Source: Ralstonia thomasii
GTDB lineage: Bacteria > Pseudomonadota > Gammaproteobacteria > Burkholderiales > Burkholderiaceae
Assembly: GCF_958405895.1 (NCBI RefSeq)
Contig: NZ_CATZAR010000008.1
Length of the DNA: 64,000 nucleotides
Reading direction: 5' to 3' (one strand)
Shown here: piece after piece, positions 62,220-64,000 of the stretch
How positions within the stretch are numbered: the stretch's first letter is position 1
How the letters are laid out: the number at the start of each line of letters is the position of its first letter
Program-made: the position numbers and the translations under genes
Notes under the pieces: model-generated
What the model saw: the letters and a program-made list of their open reading frames with translations, nothing else
Databases searched by the model: none
What the model was told of the DNA's origin: nothing

Positions 62220-63692
62220 TTAATCGACCTCGATTTCCTCGTCCGGCGGCACGGCGGACTCCAGCCCCAGCACGCTCTGCGCAGAATCGCTCGGCAACGC
62301 CTCCACTGCCTTGAGCTTACGATTCATCTGCCGCGTACGCACCTCGGCCTGCTCGATGTTGCTGACGGCGCGCTCCAGCGTTTTCTTTGTCGCGGCCAGC
62401 ACGTCGCCGAACTTTCCGAACTCGCTCTTCACCGCGCCGAGCACTTGCCACACTTCGCTGGAGCGTTTTTCGAGCGCCAGCGTTCGGAAGCCCATCTGCA
62501 GGCTGTTGAGGATCGCGGTGAGCGTGGTCGGGCCCGCCACCGTCACGCGGAACTTGCGTTGCAGCTCGTCAGTCAGGCCCGGGCGGCGCAGCACTTCAGC
62601 GTAAAGACCTTCCGTCGGCAGAAACAGGATGGCGAAGTCGGTCGTGGCCGGCGGCGCGATGTACTTCTCGTGGATGGTCTGCGCCTCCTTGCGCACCGCG
62701 ACTTCCAGCTCGCGGCTGGCGCTGGCAGCGGCTTCGGCATCGGCACGTTCCTGTGCGTCCAGCAGGCGTTCGTACTGCTCTTTCGGGAACTTGGCGTCGA
62801 TCGGCAGCCAGACGGTGGCATCGTGATCGGCATCGGTCTTGCCAGGCAGGCGAATGGCGAATTCCACGCGTGCACCGGTACCGTGCACGGTCTCGACGTT
62901 CTTGCCGTACTGCTCGGGCGTGAGCATCTGCTCCAGCAGCATCTCCAGCTGGACTTCGCCCCAGGTGCCGCGCGTCTTCACGTTGGTCAGCACCTTCTTC
63001 AGGTCCCCCACGCCCTGGGCCAGCGCCTGCATTTCGCCCAGGCCGCGATGCACCTGCTCAAGCCGATCCGACACCAGCTTGAACGATTCGCCCAGGCGCT
63101 GTTCCAGTGTGGCGTGGAGCTTCTCGTCGACGGTGCGGCGCATCTCATCGAGCTTGGTCGCGTTGTTCGCCTCGATGTCCTTGAGCTTCTGCTCCAGCGT
63201 GGCACGCACCTCGGCCAGACGACGTTCGTTGCCCTCACCCAACTGGGCGAGCTGCTGCTGCATCGTCTCGCCAAAGCGGCGCAGCGCATTGCCCTGCTCT
63301 TCACGTGCCTGTTGGGCTTGCTGCTGCAAGTTCTGACGCACCGCTTCCAACTGCTGCGTGTTTGTTTCAGTCAGCTTGGTGAGCTGCTGCGCAAACGTGT
63401 CGATCTGGTTGTTCTGCAGCGTGGCGACGCTGGTGAGCTGCGTGGCCAGCACCTGCTGGAATTGCCCCAGTTGCTGCGTGACGTCGCTGCGGCCGATGCG
63501 TGCCGTCTCAGCGATTTCGCCGCGCAGTTCGCGCTCGATGCGCTCGTTGCCGCGTGTCAGTTCATCGCGCAGTGCCGAGAACATCGGCGACACATCGCTC
63601 TGCGCCGGGCGAGACACACCACGCCAGATCAGCACACACAGCACGGCCACCACGGCCACGCCCAGCAACGTCAATAAAGCCAACCAGTCCAT
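62220..63692 (-). CDS. rmuC: DNA recombination protein RmuC
   Basis: A 490-residue membrane-anchored protein that limits recombination at inverted repeats. The N-terminal helix (LALLTLLGVAVVAVLCVLIW) is followed by a long glutamine-rich coiled coil (about residues 70-190) with LQNNQIDTFAQQLTKLTETN. The nuclease-like RmuC domain then follows with VGDLKKVLTNVKTRGTWGEV, DATVWLPIDAKFPKEQYERL and FLPTEGLYAEVLRRPGL. An acidic tail PPDEEIEVD ends it. It is 12 bp after the dehydrogenase gene. Confidence 0.94.
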   Translation of the reverse strand: MDWLALLTLLGVAVVAVLCVLIWRGVSRPAQSDVSPMFSALRDELTRGNERIERELRGEIAETARIGRSDVTQQLGQFQQVLATQLTSVATLQNNQIDTFAQQLTKLTETNTQQLEAVRQNLQQQAQQAREEQGNALRRFGETMQQQLAQLGEGNERRLAEVRATLEQKLKDIEANNATKLDEMRRTVDEKLHATLEQRLGESFKLVSDRLEQVHRGLGEMQALAQGVGDLKKVLTNVKTRGTWGEVQLEMLLEQMLTPEQYGKNVETVHGTGARVEFAIRLPGKTDADHDATVWLPIDAKFPKEQYERLLDAQERADAEAAASASRELEVAVRKEAQTIHEKYIAPPATTDFAILFLPTEGLYAEVLRRPGLTDELQRKFRVTVAGPTTLTAILNSLQMGFRTLALEKRSSEVWQVLGAVKSEFGKFGDVLAATKKTLERAVSNIEQAEVRTRQMNRKLKAVEALPSDSAQSVLGLESAVPPDEEIEVD

Positions 63693-63704
63693 ATTTGCGT
63701 TCGA

Positions 63705-64000
63705 TCAGGAGGACGCGCGCTGCGCCAGCGCATCCGGGTTCAACAAGTTGGGCGGCTGCCCCGCGCGGGGGCCAAAGCCCAGCGCAGCGATCAGGTTGTC
63801 GGCTGCCAGGTTGGCCATGCCCAGGCGCGTGCCGAAAGTGGCACTGGCAATGTGCGGAGTGAGCGCAACGTGCTCGGCCTCCAGCAGCGCCGGATGTACC
63901 TTCGGCTCACCCTCGTAGACGTCCAGGCCGGCGGCAAAGATGCGCTTGTCCGCCAGCGCCTGCGCCAACGCTGCGTCATCCACGATGCCGCCGCGCGCGA
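63705..64000 (-). CDS. D-isomer-specific 2-hydroxyacid dehydrogenase, C-terminal part (5' end outside window)
   Basis: The last 98 or so residues of an NAD(P)-dependent dehydrogenase of the glyoxylate/hydroxypyruvate reductase type. ARGGIVDDAALAQALADKRI, FAAGLDVYEGEPKVHPALLE and VALTPHIASATFGTRLGMAN are the classic C-terminal landmarks, with the catalytic His in TPHIASA. The N-terminal substrate and coenzyme domains lie beyond the right edge, so the substrate cannot be judged. Confidence 0.9.
   Translation of the reverse strand, partial: ARGGIVDDAALAQALADKRIFAAGLDVYEGEPKVHPALLEAEHVALTPHIASATFGTRLGMANLAADNLIAALGFGPRAGQPPNLLNPDALAQRASS

Noticed and set aside
1..64000. Mobile elements, prophage, CRISPR arrays or rRNA genes
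   Set aside because: No transposase, integrase, phage structural gene, regularly spaced repeat or rRNA sequence was seen; the only long repeat is the tRNA-Gly pair.

Overview
This window is a 64 kb piece of a GC-rich betaproteobacterial chromosome. Its gene content and order fit Ralstonia or a close Burkholderiaceae relative. The diagnostic features are the order plsX-fabH-fabD-fabG-acpP-fabF followed by a long rpoE-rseA-rseB-degP-type protease-lepA-lepB-rnc-era-recO-pdxJ-acpS-nagZ string, an EarP/EF-P pair with an arginine at the modification site, and an RpfE-like gene next to recJ. The genus call is inferred from remembered gene order and protein style, not from a database search. I saw no prophage, insertion sequence, CRISPR array or rRNA operon.

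Positions 1-7660 are mixed housekeeping genes: a lolC-type permease (cut by the window edge), an RpfE-like protein with recJ, the 7Fe ferredoxin fdxA, tRNA-Asn, tRNA-Leu, a DUF899 protein, a divergent yeiH/LysR pair and tRNA-Lys. Positions 7660-25000 are the accessory part. They hold gene debris with a broken LysR regulator, then a probable sugar-acid and oligosaccharide operon on the minus strand (gudD, MFS transporter, GH31 glycosidase, porin, aldose 1-epimerase). This operon is divergent from a FadR-type GntR regulator, and a GTAC-centred palindrome lies in the shared promoter region. Next come a GlsB-type membrane protein and an unusual signalling cluster: OmpR-type regulator, LysM/FecR secreted protein, CHASE2 histidine kinase, and a second OmpR-type regulator whose receiver has lost its phosphorylation residues. 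A decaying MFS gene follows.

From 25 kb on the window is core genome. A tRNA-Cys/2x tRNA-Gly cluster precedes pgsA and uvrC. earP and efp run the other way and converge on nagZ. From nagZ (about 30.2 kb) up to rpmF and a YceD-like gene (about 49.9 kb) almost everything lies on the minus strand in tightly packed, often 4-nt-overlapping genes. These cover lipid synthesis (plsX, fab genes, acpP), the sigma-E envelope-stress system (rpoE, rseA, rseB, DegP-type protease), secretion and translation (lepB, lepA), RNA processing and ribosome assembly (rnc, era), and recO, pdxJ, acpS and nagZ. maf and a RsmI-like methylase lie on plus. An S49 peptidase, a Rieske protein, a HAD phosphatase and rluC lie on minus. 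rne is divergent from rluC with a 741-bp gap that contains a strong hairpin. The right end has moaA-mobA-moeA, a small membrane protein, rmuC, and the C-terminal part of a D-2-hydroxyacid dehydrogenase.

The most unusual material is the CHASE2/FecR-LysM/pseudo-receiver signalling cluster at 17.3-23.2 kb, the palindrome shared by the gudD-gntR promoter and a gene-free structured region after gntR, and two genes caught in the act of decay (LysR at 7.9-8.5 kb, MFS at 23.6-24.7 kb).
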